A program made the translations under genes and the position numbers. 35,254 bases of DNA from NCBI GenBank assembly GCA_025929895.1, contig JAICPI010000024.1, forward strand, positions 1 through 35,254, given 5' to 3'. Below, piece by piece: positions 1 to 8,631 of the stretch (the first letter of the stretch is position 1; each line of letters begins with the position of its first letter). A model generated the notes under the pieces. The model saw only the letters and a program-made list of their open reading frames with translations, ran no database searches and was not told where the DNA came from. This DNA is from Thermoleophilia bacterium. Lineage in GTDB: Bacteria; Actinomycetota; Thermoleophilia; Gaiellales; Gaiellaceae.

Positions 1-182
1 CTGTGTCTGCTGGCGGGCCCTACCTCTGCGCCCCCACACCCCCCCCCCTCAGGGGGGTCGCGGGGCCCCCGCGGCCGCCACGGACCGGGTCGTACGGGCC
101 GGAGCGAATGCGCCGGCCTCTTAGAGGGCAGAGCCTCAGGTTGCCGCCCCGGCGCGCTTCGAAACCTGAGGCGCGGCGCGCG
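1..182. other. Non-coding end of the dcw cluster with clustered GC-rich hairpins
   Basis: No convincing gene. Reading out from the ftsZ stop there are four inverted repeats. At 133-172 there are 10-bp perfect arms (GCCTCAGGTT and AACCTGAGGC) with a 20-base loop. At 97-118 the ends GGCCG/CGGCC enclose GCG-AATG-CGC. At 59-73 there are 7-bp arms around one base, and at 43-57 six C, TCA, six G. None is followed by a T tract on either strand, so a classic intrinsic terminator is not shown, but the position suggests transcription termination or 3' end protection after ftsZ. Confidence 0.5.
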
Positions 183-1247
183 CTAGTTGTCGCGCAGGAA
201 CGAGGGTACGTCGAGGACCTCGTCGGAGACCTCGAAGCCCTCGCGCACGCGGGGCTCCGGCACGGCCACGCCCTCCTCGCGGCGCCTGCGGCGGCGCTGC
301 GGGCCGAAGCCGGTGGCGATCACCGTCACGCGTACCTCGTCGGTGAGCGAGTCGTCGATCACGGCGCCGAAGATGACGTTCGCGTTCTGGTCGGCGGCGC
401 CCGTGACGACCTCGGCCGCCTCGTTCACCTCGAAGAGCCCGATGTCCGGCCCGCCGGTGACGTTCAGCAGGATCCCGGTGGCGCCCTCGATCGAGGCCTC
501 GAGCAGCGGCGAGGACACGGCCGTGCGCGCGGCTTCCGCGGCGCGGTTCTCGCCCGACGCCACGCCGATCCCCATCAGGGCGGAGCCCGCGTCGCGCATG
601 ATCGTGCGGACGTCGGCGAAGTCGAGGTTGACGAGCCCGGGCACGGTGATCAGGTCGGTGATGCCCTGGACGCCCTGCCGGAGGATGTCGTCGGCCATCC
701 GGAACGCCTCGACGATCGACGTGCGCTTCTCGACGACCTGAAGCAGGCGATCGTTCTCGATCACGATCAGCGTGTCGACACGGTCGCTCAGGTTGCCGAT
801 CCCGCGCTGCGCCTGCTCTGCGCGCCGGCGGCCCTCGAACGAGAACGGGCGCGTGACCACTCCGACGGTGAGCGCACCGAGCTCCTCCTTCGCGAGCTCG
901 GCGACGATCGGCGCGCCGCCCGTGCCGGTGCCGCCGCCCTCGCCGGCGGTGACGAAGACCATGTCCGCGCCCTTGAGCGCCTCCTTCAGCTCGTCCCGGC
1001 TCTCGTGGGCCGCGGCCTCGCCGACCGCGGGGTCGGCGCCCGCGCCGAGCCCGCGCGTCGCCTTCGAGCCGATGTGGATCTTCACGTCGGCGTCGCACAT
1101 GAGCAGCGCCTGCGCGTCAGTGTTGACGGCGATGAACTCGACGCCGGAGACCCCGGACTCGACCATCCGCGAGACGGCGTTCGTGCCGCCGCCGCCGACG
1201 CCGACGACCTTGATCACCGCGAGGAAGCTTCCTGGCTGTTCTCTCAT
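183..1247 (-). CDS. ftsZ: Cell division GTPase FtsZ
   Basis: Tubulin-like GTPase, 354 aa, that polymerises at mid-cell and recruits the division machinery. The nucleotide-binding signature GGGTGTG is at residues 104-110 and the catalytic T7 loop NLDFADV at about 207-213. The last residues DVPSFLRDN form the C-terminal peptide that binds membrane anchors. The linker before it is short (about 25 residues) and begins with an RRRRRR run. The ATG at 1247 gives an N-terminus ending in FLAVIKVVG, as in other actinobacterial FtsZ; a GTG at the V of VIKVVG, preceded by GGAAG, is a less likely start. It is the last gene of the dcw cluster, 121 bases after ftsQ, with its own promoter. No ftsA lies nearby. 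Confidence 0.97.
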   Translation of the reverse strand: MREQPGSFLAVIKVVGVGGGGTNAVSRMVESGVSGVEFIAVNTDAQALLMCDADVKIHIGSKATRGLGAGADPAVGEAAAHESRDELKEALKGADMVFVTAGEGGGTGTGGAPIVAELAKEELGALTVGVVTRPFSFEGRRRAEQAQRGIGNLSDRVDTLIVIENDRLLQVVEKRTSIVEAFRMADDILRQGVQGITDLITVPGLVNLDFADVRTIMRDAGSALMGIGVASGENRAAEAARTAVSSPLLEASIEGATGILLNVTGGPDIGLFEVNEAAEVVTGAADQNANVIFGAVIDDSLTDEVRVTVIATGFGPQRRRRRREEGVAVPEPRVREGFEVSDEVLDVPSFLRDN

Positions 1248-1300
1248 CGGGCTAACGCTTCAGTCGAGGGTTGGGGCTGCTGCGAGGCAGATGCGTCCAG

Positions 1301-1329
1301 AGGGTACGCACGCTTGTCTGCTGTGTCAA
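1301..1329 (-). promoter_or_regulatory. ftsZ promoter, sigma-70 type
   Basis: On the minus strand a consensus -35 box TTGACA (1329-1324), a 17-base spacer and a -10 box TACCCT (1306-1301) lie in the ftsQ-ftsZ gap. The predicted start of transcription is near 1294, giving a leader of about 47 bases before the ftsZ ATG. This lets ftsZ be expressed independently of the upstream cluster. Confidence 0.7.
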
Positions 1330-1368
1330 CGCGAACGGGGCCAGCAACGCTCTACCTCTACTCGAGCC

Positions 1369-2163
1369 TTAGCCCGACCCGTCGGCGACGGGACGCTCGG
1401 GAACCGCGACGTCGAGGTAGGTCGCGTCGCCGCCGAGACGGGGGAGCACCTGCGCGGCGACGGCGAGCTTGAGCCGCAGGTCCTGCTCGCGCCCGAGCCG
1501 CAGCTCGACGCCGGAGCGCAGCACGAGCGTGGTCTCGGCGGGGCCGAGCTCGACGACGTGGACCTGGGCGGGGACCTCCTCGCGCGCGAGGGCCAGGGCG
1601 CGGACGGCGCGACGCGCGGACGTGTCGGCGAGGGTGTCCCCCACGCGGACCTCGACGGTGCGCGGCACCCAGATGCGCGGCAGGCTGGGCTGGGCCCCGC
1701 GCTCGAGTGGACGGACGATGCGCGCACGAGCGGAGACGAGCCACGACTCCGCTCCCCGGCGGAGCACGAGCAGCGGCTGCTCGGGCAGGACGTAGACGCG
1801 CAGCGTGTGCGGGAACGCACGGTCGTGGGTCACGCCGACGACGTCGGGCAGCGCGGCGATCCGCCGGTCGAGATCCGCGGCCCCGAGCCCGACCAGGCTC
1901 GTGCCCTCGAGCTCGCTCAACGCGTCGTGCACCCGGTCGCGAACGTCCGGCGGAACGCCGACGACCTCGATCTGCCTGATCGCGAACAGCGACGTCTCGC
2001 GCGCGATCCCGTACGACGCGACCCCGAGCGCGAGCAGCAGGAAGCCCGCAACGAGCGACGGCCCCGAGGGCAGCAGCCGACGGAGCTCGAGCCCGCACCG
2101 CTCCGGCAGCTCAGCCGCGGCAGTCTTCGCGCGCGCGCGCGGACGCTCGTCCCGCGGGGCCAC
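1369..2163 (-). CDS. ftsQ: Cell division protein FtsQ (POTRA domain)
   Basis: Bitopic membrane protein of the divisome, 264 aa. It has a basic cytoplasmic N-terminus, one membrane segment at about residues 37-57, then a POTRA domain (starting about FAIRQIEVVGV) and the FtsQ beta domain. FtsQ links FtsL/FtsB-type proteins with the septal synthase FtsW/FtsI. The order murB-ftsQ-ftsZ confirms the call despite low sequence conservation. The start is GTG at 2163, 31 bases after the murB stop, with no clear Shine-Dalgarno. A 7-bp hairpin sits directly on the start codon (see 2163-2182). Confidence 0.92.
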   Translation of the reverse strand: MAPRDERPRARAKTAAAELPERCGLELRRLLPSGPSLVAGFLLLALGVASYGIARETSLFAIRQIEVVGVPPDVRDRVHDALSELEGTSLVGLGAADLDRRIAALPDVVGVTHDRAFPHTLRVYVLPEQPLLVLRRGAESWLVSARARIVRPLERGAQPSLPRIWVPRTVEVRVGDTLADTSARRAVRALALAREEVPAQVHVVELGPAETTLVLRSGVELRLGREQDLRLKLAVAAQVLPRLGGDATYLDVAVPERPVADGSG

Positions 2164-2182
2164 CGCGGCAAGTTCGCCGCGG
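2163..2182 (-). promoter_or_regulatory. Hairpin covering the ftsQ initiation region
   Basis: A perfect inverted repeat with 7-bp arms CCGCGGC/GCCGCGG and a 6-base loop. On the mRNA its 3' arm ends in the first G of the ftsQ GTG, so it would occlude the ribosome entry site. Read-through from murB could open it. Inferred from sequence only. Confidence 0.4.
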
Positions 2183-2194
2183 CGCCGGGTGCTC

Positions 2195-3082
2195 CTACCG
2201 CTCGAGCGGCGGGACCGCGATCGGCCCCAGGAGCTCGACCTCGTGCTCGAGCTCGACGCCGTGCTCGGCCCACGCGCGCCGGCGCGCCTCGGCCATCAGC
2301 GCGAGCGCGTCCGCGGCTCGAGCGCCGCCGGCGTTCTCGATGAAGTTCGCGTGGCGCGGCGAGATCTGCGCGCCGCCGATCCGGAACCCCCGCAGCCCGC
2401 ACGCCTCGAGCATCCGGCCCGCCGACAGCTCGTGGTCAGGGTTCTTGAACACGCTCCCGAACGTGCGCTTGTTCGTGGGCTGCGCCGCCTTCCGCTGCGA
2501 CTGGAGCTCGGCCACGTGCGCCTTGATCTCCGCCGGATCCCGCGGAGAGAGCGCGAGCTCCACCTCGGCGACGACCTGCCCGTGCCGGAGATCGGAGTGC
2601 CGATAGCTCAGTCCGAGCTCGTCGGGCGTCAGCCACTCGGCGCCGCGGTCCGCCGAGACGACCAGCGCGCGCTCGAGGACCTGGGCGAAGTCGCCGCCGT
2701 AGGCGCCGGCGTTCATCCAGACGCTGCCGCCCGTCGTGCCCGGGATCGCGCAGGCGAACTCGAAGCCGCCGAGGCCGGCCGCGCGGGCGCGGTGCAGGAC
2801 GACCGCGTTGGCGGCGCCGCCGCCCGCCCGGATCCGCGAGCCCTCGACGCGGGCCTCGGAGAGCCCGCCGCCGAGCTTGAGCACGAGCGCGTCGACCCCC
2901 TCGTCCGCCGCCAGCAGGTTCGAGCCGAGGCCGACCGCCGCGACCGAGAGCCCGGCGTCGTCGGCCCATCTCAGCGCGTCGAGCAGCTCGTCGGGCGTCC
3001 CCACCCGCGCGAACGCCCGCGCCGGGCCCCCGGCGCCGAGCGTCGTGAGCCGCGCGAGCTCGACGCCCTCCTCGACGTTCAC
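2195..3082 (-). CDS. murB: UDP-N-acetylenolpyruvoylglucosamine reductase MurB
   Basis: FAD- and NADPH-dependent cytoplasmic enzyme, 295 aa, that reduces the enolpyruvyl group to make UDP-MurNAc. Visible signatures are the FAD-binding LGxGSNLL segment, GTTGGSVWMNAGAYG, YRHSDLR, and GSVFKNP with the catalytic serine. A late glutamate in ELEHEVELLG is a candidate for the family's C-terminal acid residue. The frame is open further upstream, but the start is GTG at 3082: it overlaps the murC TGA as GTGA and gives the family N-terminus (TTLGAGGPA). Translational coupling to murC is likely. Confidence 0.95.
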   Translation of the reverse strand: MNVEEGVELARLTTLGAGGPARAFARVGTPDELLDALRWADDAGLSVAAVGLGSNLLAADEGVDALVLKLGGGLSEARVEGSRIRAGGGAANAVVLHRARAAGLGGFEFACAIPGTTGGSVWMNAGAYGGDFAQVLERALVVSADRGAEWLTPDELGLSYRHSDLRHGQVVAEVELALSPRDPAEIKAHVAELQSQRKAAQPTNKRTFGSVFKNPDHELSAGRMLEACGLRGFRIGGAQISPRHANFIENAGGARAADALALMAEARRRAWAEHGVELEHEVELLGPIAVPPLER

Positions 3083-4263
3083 GCGAGGCGCTCCGCGAGC
3101 AGCGCGGCGGCACGGTCGACGTCGCCCGCCCCGAGCGTGAGGACGAGGTCGCCGGGACGCACCCGCTCGAGGAGGAAGCGCACGCCGTCCTCGAGCTCGG
3201 GCGCCCATCCGACCACCATCCCGGGCCGGACCTCGGACAGCGCGTCGACGACGAGCTTGCCGGTCACGCCCTCGACCGGCTGCTCACGTGCGGGGTAGAT
3301 CTCCGTGACGCACGCGACGTCCGCCGCCGCGAGCGCCGCTGCCAGCTCGCGCGCGAGGTGTCGCGTGCGCGAGTAGAGGTGCGGCTGGAAGAGGACGAGC
3401 ACGCGGTGCGGCGCCAGCTCGCGCGCCGCCGCAAGCGTCGCCGCGACCTTCGCCGGGTTGTGCGCGTAGTCGTCGACGACGCGCACGCCGTTCGCCGCGC
3501 GCTGCTCGAAGCGCCGGCCCGCACCACGGAAATCGGCGAGCGGCCCGGACGCGGCGGCGCGGTCGTAGCCCGCGAGCTCGAGCGCGGCGAGCGCGGCGGC
3601 AGCGTTGCGACGGTTGTGCTCCCCCGGCAGCGCGAGCTCGACGTCGGCGGGCTCGAGCTCCTCCCCCCGCACGACCTTCGGAACGTGCGCGAGCCACTCG
3701 TCGAAGAGCGCCTCCACCTCGGCCCGCGATACGAACGTCGTGTGGTGATCGAGGTCGACGTTCGTGACGACGCCGATCTCCGGCCGGAGCGCCGCGATCG
3801 TGCGGTCGGACTCGTCCCCCTCGACGACGAGCCAGCCGCTGCCGGCGCGCGCGTTGCCGCCGAGCTGCGGGACCTCGGCGCCGATGAGGAACGACGGGTC
3901 GTCGCCGAGCCGGTCGAGCGCGAACGCGATCATCCCCGTCGTGGTCGTCTTGCCGTGCGCGCCCGCGACGACGATCGTGCGCTCGAGGGACACGAGCTCC
4001 GCGAGCAGCTCCGCGCGCGACCGGCCCTCCACGCCGCGGAACGCGGAGGAGACGACGGTCTCCCACCCTTCGCGCACGACGGGCTCGTCGGACAGCTCGA
4101 CGTCGATTCCGGCTGCGCGCACGTTCGCGAGGTACGGCGTGTCGACGCGGTCCCACCCGGCCACCTCGCCGCCCCACGCGTGCGCGAGCAGCGCATAGCC
4201 CGACAAGCCGGCGCCGCCGATCCCGACGAACCAGATGCGCCTACCGTCGAACGGCTTCTGCAA
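3079..4263 (-). CDS. murC: UDP-N-acetylmuramate--L-alanine ligase MurC
   Basis: ATP-dependent ligase that adds L-alanine to UDP-MurNAc. The Rossmann motif GIGGAGLSG is at residues 14-22, the ATP loop GAHGKTTTTG at 101-110, followed by EGDESD, NVDLDHHTTF and LPGEHNRRNA. The protein is 394 aa, clearly shorter than most MurC (roughly 430-490). The loss appears to be in the central domain, where only about 20 residues separate the FDEWL and LPGEHN segments (about 187-212). The start is TTG at 4263 with a GGAGGAG ribosome site 10 bases upstream; it overlaps the murG end by 23 bases. It ends inside the murB start (GTGA). Confidence 0.95.
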   Translation of the reverse strand: MQKPFDGRRIWFVGIGGAGLSGYALLAHAWGGEVAGWDRVDTPYLANVRAAGIDVELSDEPVVREGWETVVSSAFRGVEGRSRAELLAELVSLERTIVVAGAHGKTTTTGMIAFALDRLGDDPSFLIGAEVPQLGGNARAGSGWLVVEGDESDRTIAALRPEIGVVTNVDLDHHTTFVSRAEVEALFDEWLAHVPKVVRGEELEPADVELALPGEHNRRNAAAALAALELAGYDRAAASGPLADFRGAGRRFEQRAANGVRVVDDYAHNPAKVAATLAAARELAPHRVLVLFQPHLYSRTRHLARELAAALAAADVACVTEIYPAREQPVEGVTGKLVVDALSEVRPGMVVGWAPELEDGVRFLLERVRPGDLVLTLGAGDVDRAAALLAERLA

Positions 4264-5314
4264 GCTCGATCAGCTCCTCCGCGATCCGGGCGGCCGCATC
4301 GGGTTTCGCCGCGCGCAGCATCGCCTCGCGCATCGATCCGAGCCGTGCGTCGTCGTCGAGCAGCTCCGCCGCGAGCCGCGTCGCGCGTTCGAGCTCGGCG
4401 TCGGGGACGACGAGCGCCCCGCCGAGCCGCTCGAAGTGCGCGGCGTTCTTCGACTGATGGTCCGCGGTCGCGTGCGGGTACGGGACGAGCACCGCGGGAA
4501 GCCCCGCCGCAGCGAGCTCCCACACGGAACCTCCCGCGCGGGCGAGCGCGAGGTCGGCCGCGCCGAGCGCGGCTCCGAACGGATCGACGCTCGCACGCGC
4601 GACGTAGTCGCTGCGGCGCACCCTGGCTCGAACGAGCTCGAGGTCGCGCTCGCCGGTGAGGTGCAGGACGACGGGGCCGCGCTCACCGAACGCCGCCACG
4701 ACGGCGTCGTTCAGCGACTGGGCCCCGGCAAGCGCGCCGGCGACGAGCAGCACCCGCGCGTCCGTGGGCAGCCCGAGCTCCCGGCGCGCCTCGTCGCGCG
4801 GGACCGCCCTCGAGGGTGTCGGGATCGGCCGCCCGACGACGCGCTCCTTCGGGCCTGCGCCGAGGGGGTACGCCGTGAAGATCCGGCGCGCGTACGGCGC
4901 CGCGAGTCGGTTCGCCAGGCCGAGGTGCGCGTCCGCCTCCGTGACGGCGGCCGGGATCCGGAGCGTCCACGCGGCGAGCACCATGGGGCCTGCGACGAAC
5001 CCGCCGGCGCCGAGCACGACGTCGGGTCGACGTCGCCTGAGGATCGCGCGCGACGCCAGCGGCGCTCTCCCCGCCAGCCACCCGGCGCGCGCGAGCGCGA
5101 GGCCCGGGCGGCGCGGCAGGCCGCTCACCCTGAACGCGTCGAACGCGTAGCCGGCCTCAGGAACGAGCCGAGCCTCGACGCGCTCCGGCGACCCGGCGAA
5201 CGTCACCTCCACCCCGCGCGCGACGAGCTCCTCCGCCACTGCGAGGGCGGGCAGGACGTGCCCGGCGGTCCCCCCGGCCGCGATCAGACACCGAAGCGAG
5301 CGCCTGCCCTCCAC
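4241..5314 (-). CDS. murG: Lipid II synthase MurG (GlcNAc transferase)
   Basis: Peripheral membrane GT28-family glycosyltransferase, 357 aa. It transfers GlcNAc from UDP-GlcNAc to lipid I, giving lipid II. The N-terminal motif GGTAGH is at residues 14-19, the middle motif is VLGAGGFVAGP, and the UDP-GlcNAc-binding region includes VLVPYPHATADHQ. The start is GTG at 5314, the only usable start before GGTAGH, and has no clear ribosome site. It lies 158 bases inside the end of ftsW, an unusually deep overlap. The 3' end overlaps murC by 23 bases. Confidence 0.95.
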   Translation of the reverse strand: MEGRRSLRCLIAAGGTAGHVLPALAVAEELVARGVEVTFAGSPERVEARLVPEAGYAFDAFRVSGLPRRPGLALARAGWLAGRAPLASRAILRRRRPDVVLGAGGFVAGPMVLAAWTLRIPAAVTEADAHLGLANRLAAPYARRIFTAYPLGAGPKERVVGRPIPTPSRAVPRDEARRELGLPTDARVLLVAGALAGAQSLNDAVVAAFGERGPVVLHLTGERDLELVRARVRRSDYVARASVDPFGAALGAADLALARAGGSVWELAAAGLPAVLVPYPHATADHQSKNAAHFERLGGALVVPDAELERATRLAAELLDDDARLGSMREAMLRAAKPDAAARIAEELIELAEAVRR

Positions 5315-6389
5315 CGGACGCGATGTTAAGGAGGATCCCGACGCCGAGGAGCGTGACGACGAGGCTGGAGCCGCCCGCGGAGAGGAACGGCAGCGGGATG
5401 CCCGTGAGCGGGGCCAGGCCGAGCACGGCCGCGAGGTTGACGACGGCCTGGCCGGAGACGAGCGCCGTGAGCGCGGCCGCGAGCCGCTTGCCGAACGGGT
5501 CTCGGCACAGGAGCGCGACCCGCAGCCCGGCGTAGGCGAACGTGCCGTACGCGGCGATCACGAGCGTCGAGCCGACGAGGCCGAGCTCCTCGCCGATGAT
5601 CGCGAAGATCATGTCGGTGTGCGCCTCTGGGAGGTAGAAGATCTTCTGGACGCCCTGCCCGAGGCCCTTGCCGAAGAAGCCGCCGGAGCCGAGGCCGATC
5701 AGCGCCTGCACGGGCTGGTAGCCCGTGTTCTGCGCGTCCTGCCACGGGTCGCGGAAGGCGAGGAGCCGCTCGTAGCGGTACGGCTCGCTCAGGATGGCGA
5801 CGACCGCGACGCCCGCCGCGATCCCGGCGGCGGCCGCGAACGTCTTGAGCGGCGTGCCCGCGACGAGGAGGGCCGCGCCGAGCACGACGGCGATGCAGAT
5901 CGTCGTTCCGAGATCCGGCTCGAGGAGGATCAGGCCGGAGAAGATCGCGGCGACGATCCCGATCGGCTTGAACAGCTCGCCCACGGTCTGCGGCGCGGGG
6001 CGGCGGGCGAGGTACGCGGAGGCCCAAAGCGCGAGCGCGACCTTCGCGAGCTCCGACGGCTGGAAGACCGCCGGGCCGACGGAGAGCCAGCGCTTGGCGC
6101 CGTTGACCTCGTTTCCGACGACGAGCACGAGGATGCAGAGCACGAGCGTGACCGCGAGCAGCGTCGGCGCGAGCCTCCGCCAGACCTGGTAGTTCGTCCT
6201 CGCCGCCGCGGCGAGCAGGCACACGCCGATCAGCGCGTACACGCCCTGCCGAAGCAGGTAGCGCGTCGGGTCGCCGCCGCCGAGCGCGGCGGGCGCGGAG
6301 GTCGCGCTGTAGACCATCACCAGGCCGAACGCGACCAGGGCAAGGGTCACGAGCAGGAGCACGTGCCATTCGAGCTGCGCCTTCTTCAT
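5157..6389 (-). CDS. ftsW: Septal peptidoglycan polymerase FtsW (SEDS family)
   Basis: Polytopic SEDS glycosyltransferase, 410 aa, that polymerises lipid II at the septum together with FtsI. Many membrane helices are visible, with family segments LEPDLGT, YQPVQALIGLGSGGFFGKGLGQG, HTDMIFAIIGEELG and GIPLPFLSAGGSS. The start is ATG at 6389 (MKKAQLEW), preceded by GGGGAGAG; the frame is open far upstream but that part is antisense-like sequence. After the last helix (LLNIASGG) a tail of about 60 Arg/Gly-rich residues runs through the start of murG in another frame. That tail may be a tolerated read-on rather than a functional domain. Confidence 0.94.
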   Translation of the reverse strand: MKKAQLEWHVLLLVTLALVAFGLVMVYSATSAPAALGGGDPTRYLLRQGVYALIGVCLLAAAARTNYQVWRRLAPTLLAVTLVLCILVLVVGNEVNGAKRWLSVGPAVFQPSELAKVALALWASAYLARRPAPQTVGELFKPIGIVAAIFSGLILLEPDLGTTICIAVVLGAALLVAGTPLKTFAAAAGIAAGVAVVAILSEPYRYERLLAFRDPWQDAQNTGYQPVQALIGLGSGGFFGKGLGQGVQKIFYLPEAHTDMIFAIIGEELGLVGSTLVIAAYGTFAYAGLRVALLCRDPFGKRLAAALTALVSGQAVVNLAAVLGLAPLTGIPLPFLSAGGSSLVVTLLGVGILLNIASGGGQALASVSDRGRGDRRARPARPRSGGGARRARGGGDVRRVAGARRGSARS

Positions 6390-6427
6390 CTCTCCCCGGC
6401 GCCTGTTCGACGCCGGGGCGCCGACCC

Positions 6428-7612
6428 CTACGGCAGCGCCCGGACGAGGCGCCGGAACTCGTCGCCGCGCTCCTCGTAGTCCCGGAACTGGTCGTAGCTC
6501 GCGCAGGCCGGGGAGAGCAGGACGACGGAACCGGGAGCGGCCGCCGCGGCCGCCCCGCGAACGGCGCGCTCGAGATCGCCGCTCCGCTCGTGCGGCACGT
6601 CCGCGAGCGCTTCGGCGAGCTCGTCGGCGGCCTCGCCGACGAGGTACGCCCGCTCGACGCGTCCGCGGGCCGCGTCCGCGAGGAGCCCGAAGCTCTCCCC
6701 CTTCGCCCGCCCGCCGAGGATCAGGTGCAGGGGCGCGTCGTACGCGGCGATCCCCCGCAGCGCCGCCGCGACGTTCGTCGCCTTCGAGTCGTTCACGTAT
6801 CTCACTCCCGCGTGCTCCCGCACGAGCTCGAGGCGGTGCTCGACGCCGGGGAACTCGCGCAGGCCGCGCGCGATCTCCTCCTCGCTCGCACCGGCCGCGC
6901 GCGCCGCGACTGTGGCCGCCGCCGCGTTCTCGCGGTTGTGCGCGCCGGGGATGCGCGGCTCCGCCGGAAGGGGATCCTCGGCGTCGAACGTCGCCCGCCG
7001 GGCTGCGCCCGGGATGCCGCCGAGGCCGCGCGGAACCACTGCGACGTCGCCGAGCTCCTGGTTCTCGAACACGCGCAGCTTGGCCGCGGCATACGCATCG
7101 AACGATCCATGCCGGTCGAGGTGGTCGGGCTCGAGGTTGAGCAAGACCGCCACGCGCGGGCGGAAGTCGTGGACGTCCTCGAGCTGGAAGCTCGACACCT
7201 CCACGACGATCCACGCTCCCGGATCGACCTCGCCGTCGAGGTCGGTGAGCGCGCGACCGACGTTGCCGGCGACGGGCGCGGACAGGATCGCCCCGAGGAG
7301 CTCGCTCGTCGTCGTCTTGCCGTTCGTCCCGGTGACGGCGAGCAGCGGGTTGTCGAGCACGCGGAAGCCGAGCTCGACCTCGCTCCAGACCGGCACTTCG
7401 CGGCGCCGTGCCTCGGCGACGAGCGGTGCGTCGCCGGGCACGCCGGGGCTCTTGACGAGCAGCTCCGCGCCGTCGAGCAGCGAGAGCTCGTCGTCGTTGC
7501 CGCGCTCGCGGTCCGCGCCGGCAACGCGGACGCCGCGCCGCTCGAGCGCGGCGACGGCGGCCCGCCCCGACCGCGCGAGGCCGAGCACGACCGCGCTCCG
7601 CGGCAGGGTCAC
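6428..7612 (-). CDS. murD: UDP-MurNAc-L-Ala--D-Glu ligase MurD
   Basis: Cytoplasmic ATP-dependent Mur ligase, 394 aa, that adds D-glutamate. The N-terminal Rossmann segment is VVLGLARSG, the ATP loop GTNGKTTT is at residues 95-102, followed by NLEPDHLDRHGS, GAHNRENAAAA, EHRLE and NDSKATN. The start is GTG at 7612, overlapping the mraY TGA as GTGA; the frame is open much further upstream but that part is out-of-frame mraY sequence. At 394 aa it is compact for MurD, with a short loop before GAHNREN. It is 38 bases from ftsW. Confidence 0.95.
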   Translation of the reverse strand: MTLPRSAVVLGLARSGRAAVAALERRGVRVAGADRERGNDDELSLLDGAELLVKSPGVPGDAPLVAEARRREVPVWSEVELGFRVLDNPLLAVTGTNGKTTTSELLGAILSAPVAGNVGRALTDLDGEVDPGAWIVVEVSSFQLEDVHDFRPRVAVLLNLEPDHLDRHGSFDAYAAAKLRVFENQELGDVAVVPRGLGGIPGAARRATFDAEDPLPAEPRIPGAHNRENAAAATVAARAAGASEEEIARGLREFPGVEHRLELVREHAGVRYVNDSKATNVAAALRGIAAYDAPLHLILGGRAKGESFGLLADAARGRVERAYLVGEAADELAEALADVPHERSGDLERAVRGAAAAAAPGSVVLLSPACASYDQFRDYEERGDEFRRLVRALP

Positions 7613-8631
7613 GGAGCGAGGTCCGGCCGGAAGCCGAAGAAGAACCGGTAGTAGATCGCGAAGGCGCCGGCGCAGAGGATCCCGGTGAGGATCCAGAACC
7701 GCACCATGATCTTCGTCTCGGACCACGCCTTCATCTCGAAGTGGTGGTGGATCGGAGCCATCAGGAAGACGCGCTTGCCGAGGTACTTGAAGGTGAACAC
7801 CTGGATCATCACCGAGAGCGCCTCGATCACGAAGATCCCGCCGATCAGGAGCAGGAGCAGCTCCACGTTCATCAGCAGCGCGAACGCGCCGATCGCGCCG
7901 CCGAGCGCGAAGGAGCCCGTGTCGCCCATCTGCACCTCGGCGGGGAAGGCGTTGTACCAGAGGAAGCCGATCGTCCCGCCGATCAGCGCGGCGCCGAGCG
8001 TCGCCAGGTCGAGCGCGGCGATGCTCTCGACACCTCGCTGGCCGCCGCGGACGAAGGTGAACACGTTCATCGTCGTCACCGTGAAGAGCGCGATCATGCA
8101 GACGCCCGCCGCGAGCCCGTCGATCCCGTCCGTGAGGTTCGCCCCGTTCGCCGCCCCGGCGATGACGAAGAACGCGAGGCCGTACCAGACCCACGAGAAG
8201 GGCAGCTCGACGTCGAAGATCGGGACGTAGACGACGGTGGTCAGCTCGCGGTCGCTCGCGAGGTACCCGACGCCGGCGGCGATCGCGATCAGAGCGAGCA
8301 GCTTCCAGCGACCGGAGAGCCCGAGCGAGCGGCGGTGCGTGAGCTTGATGAAGTCATCGACGAAGCCGACGCCGGCGCACGCGACCGTTGCGAAGAAGAC
8401 CGTCAGCCCCGCGGTCGAGTAGCGGCTCAGCGCGAGGAACGCGGCGGCCGCCGACGCGACGATCAGGACGCCGCCCATCGTCGGCGTGCCCTGCTTCGCG
8501 ACGTGGCCCTCGGGCAATTCCTCGCGGATGAACTGCCCTAGCTCCTTGCGGCGCAGGAAGGCGATGAAGCGCGGGCCGATCAGGATCGAGAGGAGCATCG
8601 CCACGATCCCGGCGATGATCACCCGACTCAA
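7609..8631 (-). CDS. mraY: Phospho-MurNAc-pentapeptide transferase MraY
   Basis: Polytopic membrane enzyme, 340 aa, that moves phospho-MurNAc-pentapeptide onto undecaprenyl phosphate to make lipid I. Hallmarks are KQGTPTMGG, VDDFIK (about 91-96), NLTDGIDGLA and the APIHHHFE histidine motif, spread over about ten membrane helices. The start is TTG at 8631, which forms a TTGA overlap with the murF stop; a GTG three codons later (8622) is an alternative. It ends inside the murD GTG. Confidence 0.96.
   Translation of the reverse strand: MSRVIIAGIVAMLLSILIGPRFIAFLRRKELGQFIREELPEGHVAKQGTPTMGGVLIVASAAAAFLALSRYSTAGLTVFFATVACAGVGFVDDFIKLTHRRSLGLSGRWKLLALIAIAAGVGYLASDRELTTVVYVPIFDVELPFSWVWYGLAFFVIAGAANGANLTDGIDGLAAGVCMIALFTVTTMNVFTFVRGGQRGVESIAALDLATLGAALIGGTIGFLWYNAFPAEVQMGDTGSFALGGAIGAFALLMNVELLLLLIGGIFVIEALSVMIQVFTFKYLGKRVFLMAPIHHHFEMKAWSETKIMVRFWILTGILCAGAFAIYYRFFFGFRPDLAP

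Noticed and set aside
133-172. TTCGAAA near 158-164 resembling a tRNA T-loop
   Set aside because: The flanking bases do not form a T stem and no anticodon or acceptor arms are present on either strand.
5157-7214. Apparent N-terminal extension of FtsW reaching into murD
   Set aside because: The extension is Arg-rich out-of-frame murD sequence; ATG 6389 gives the proper FtsW N-terminus with a ribosome site.
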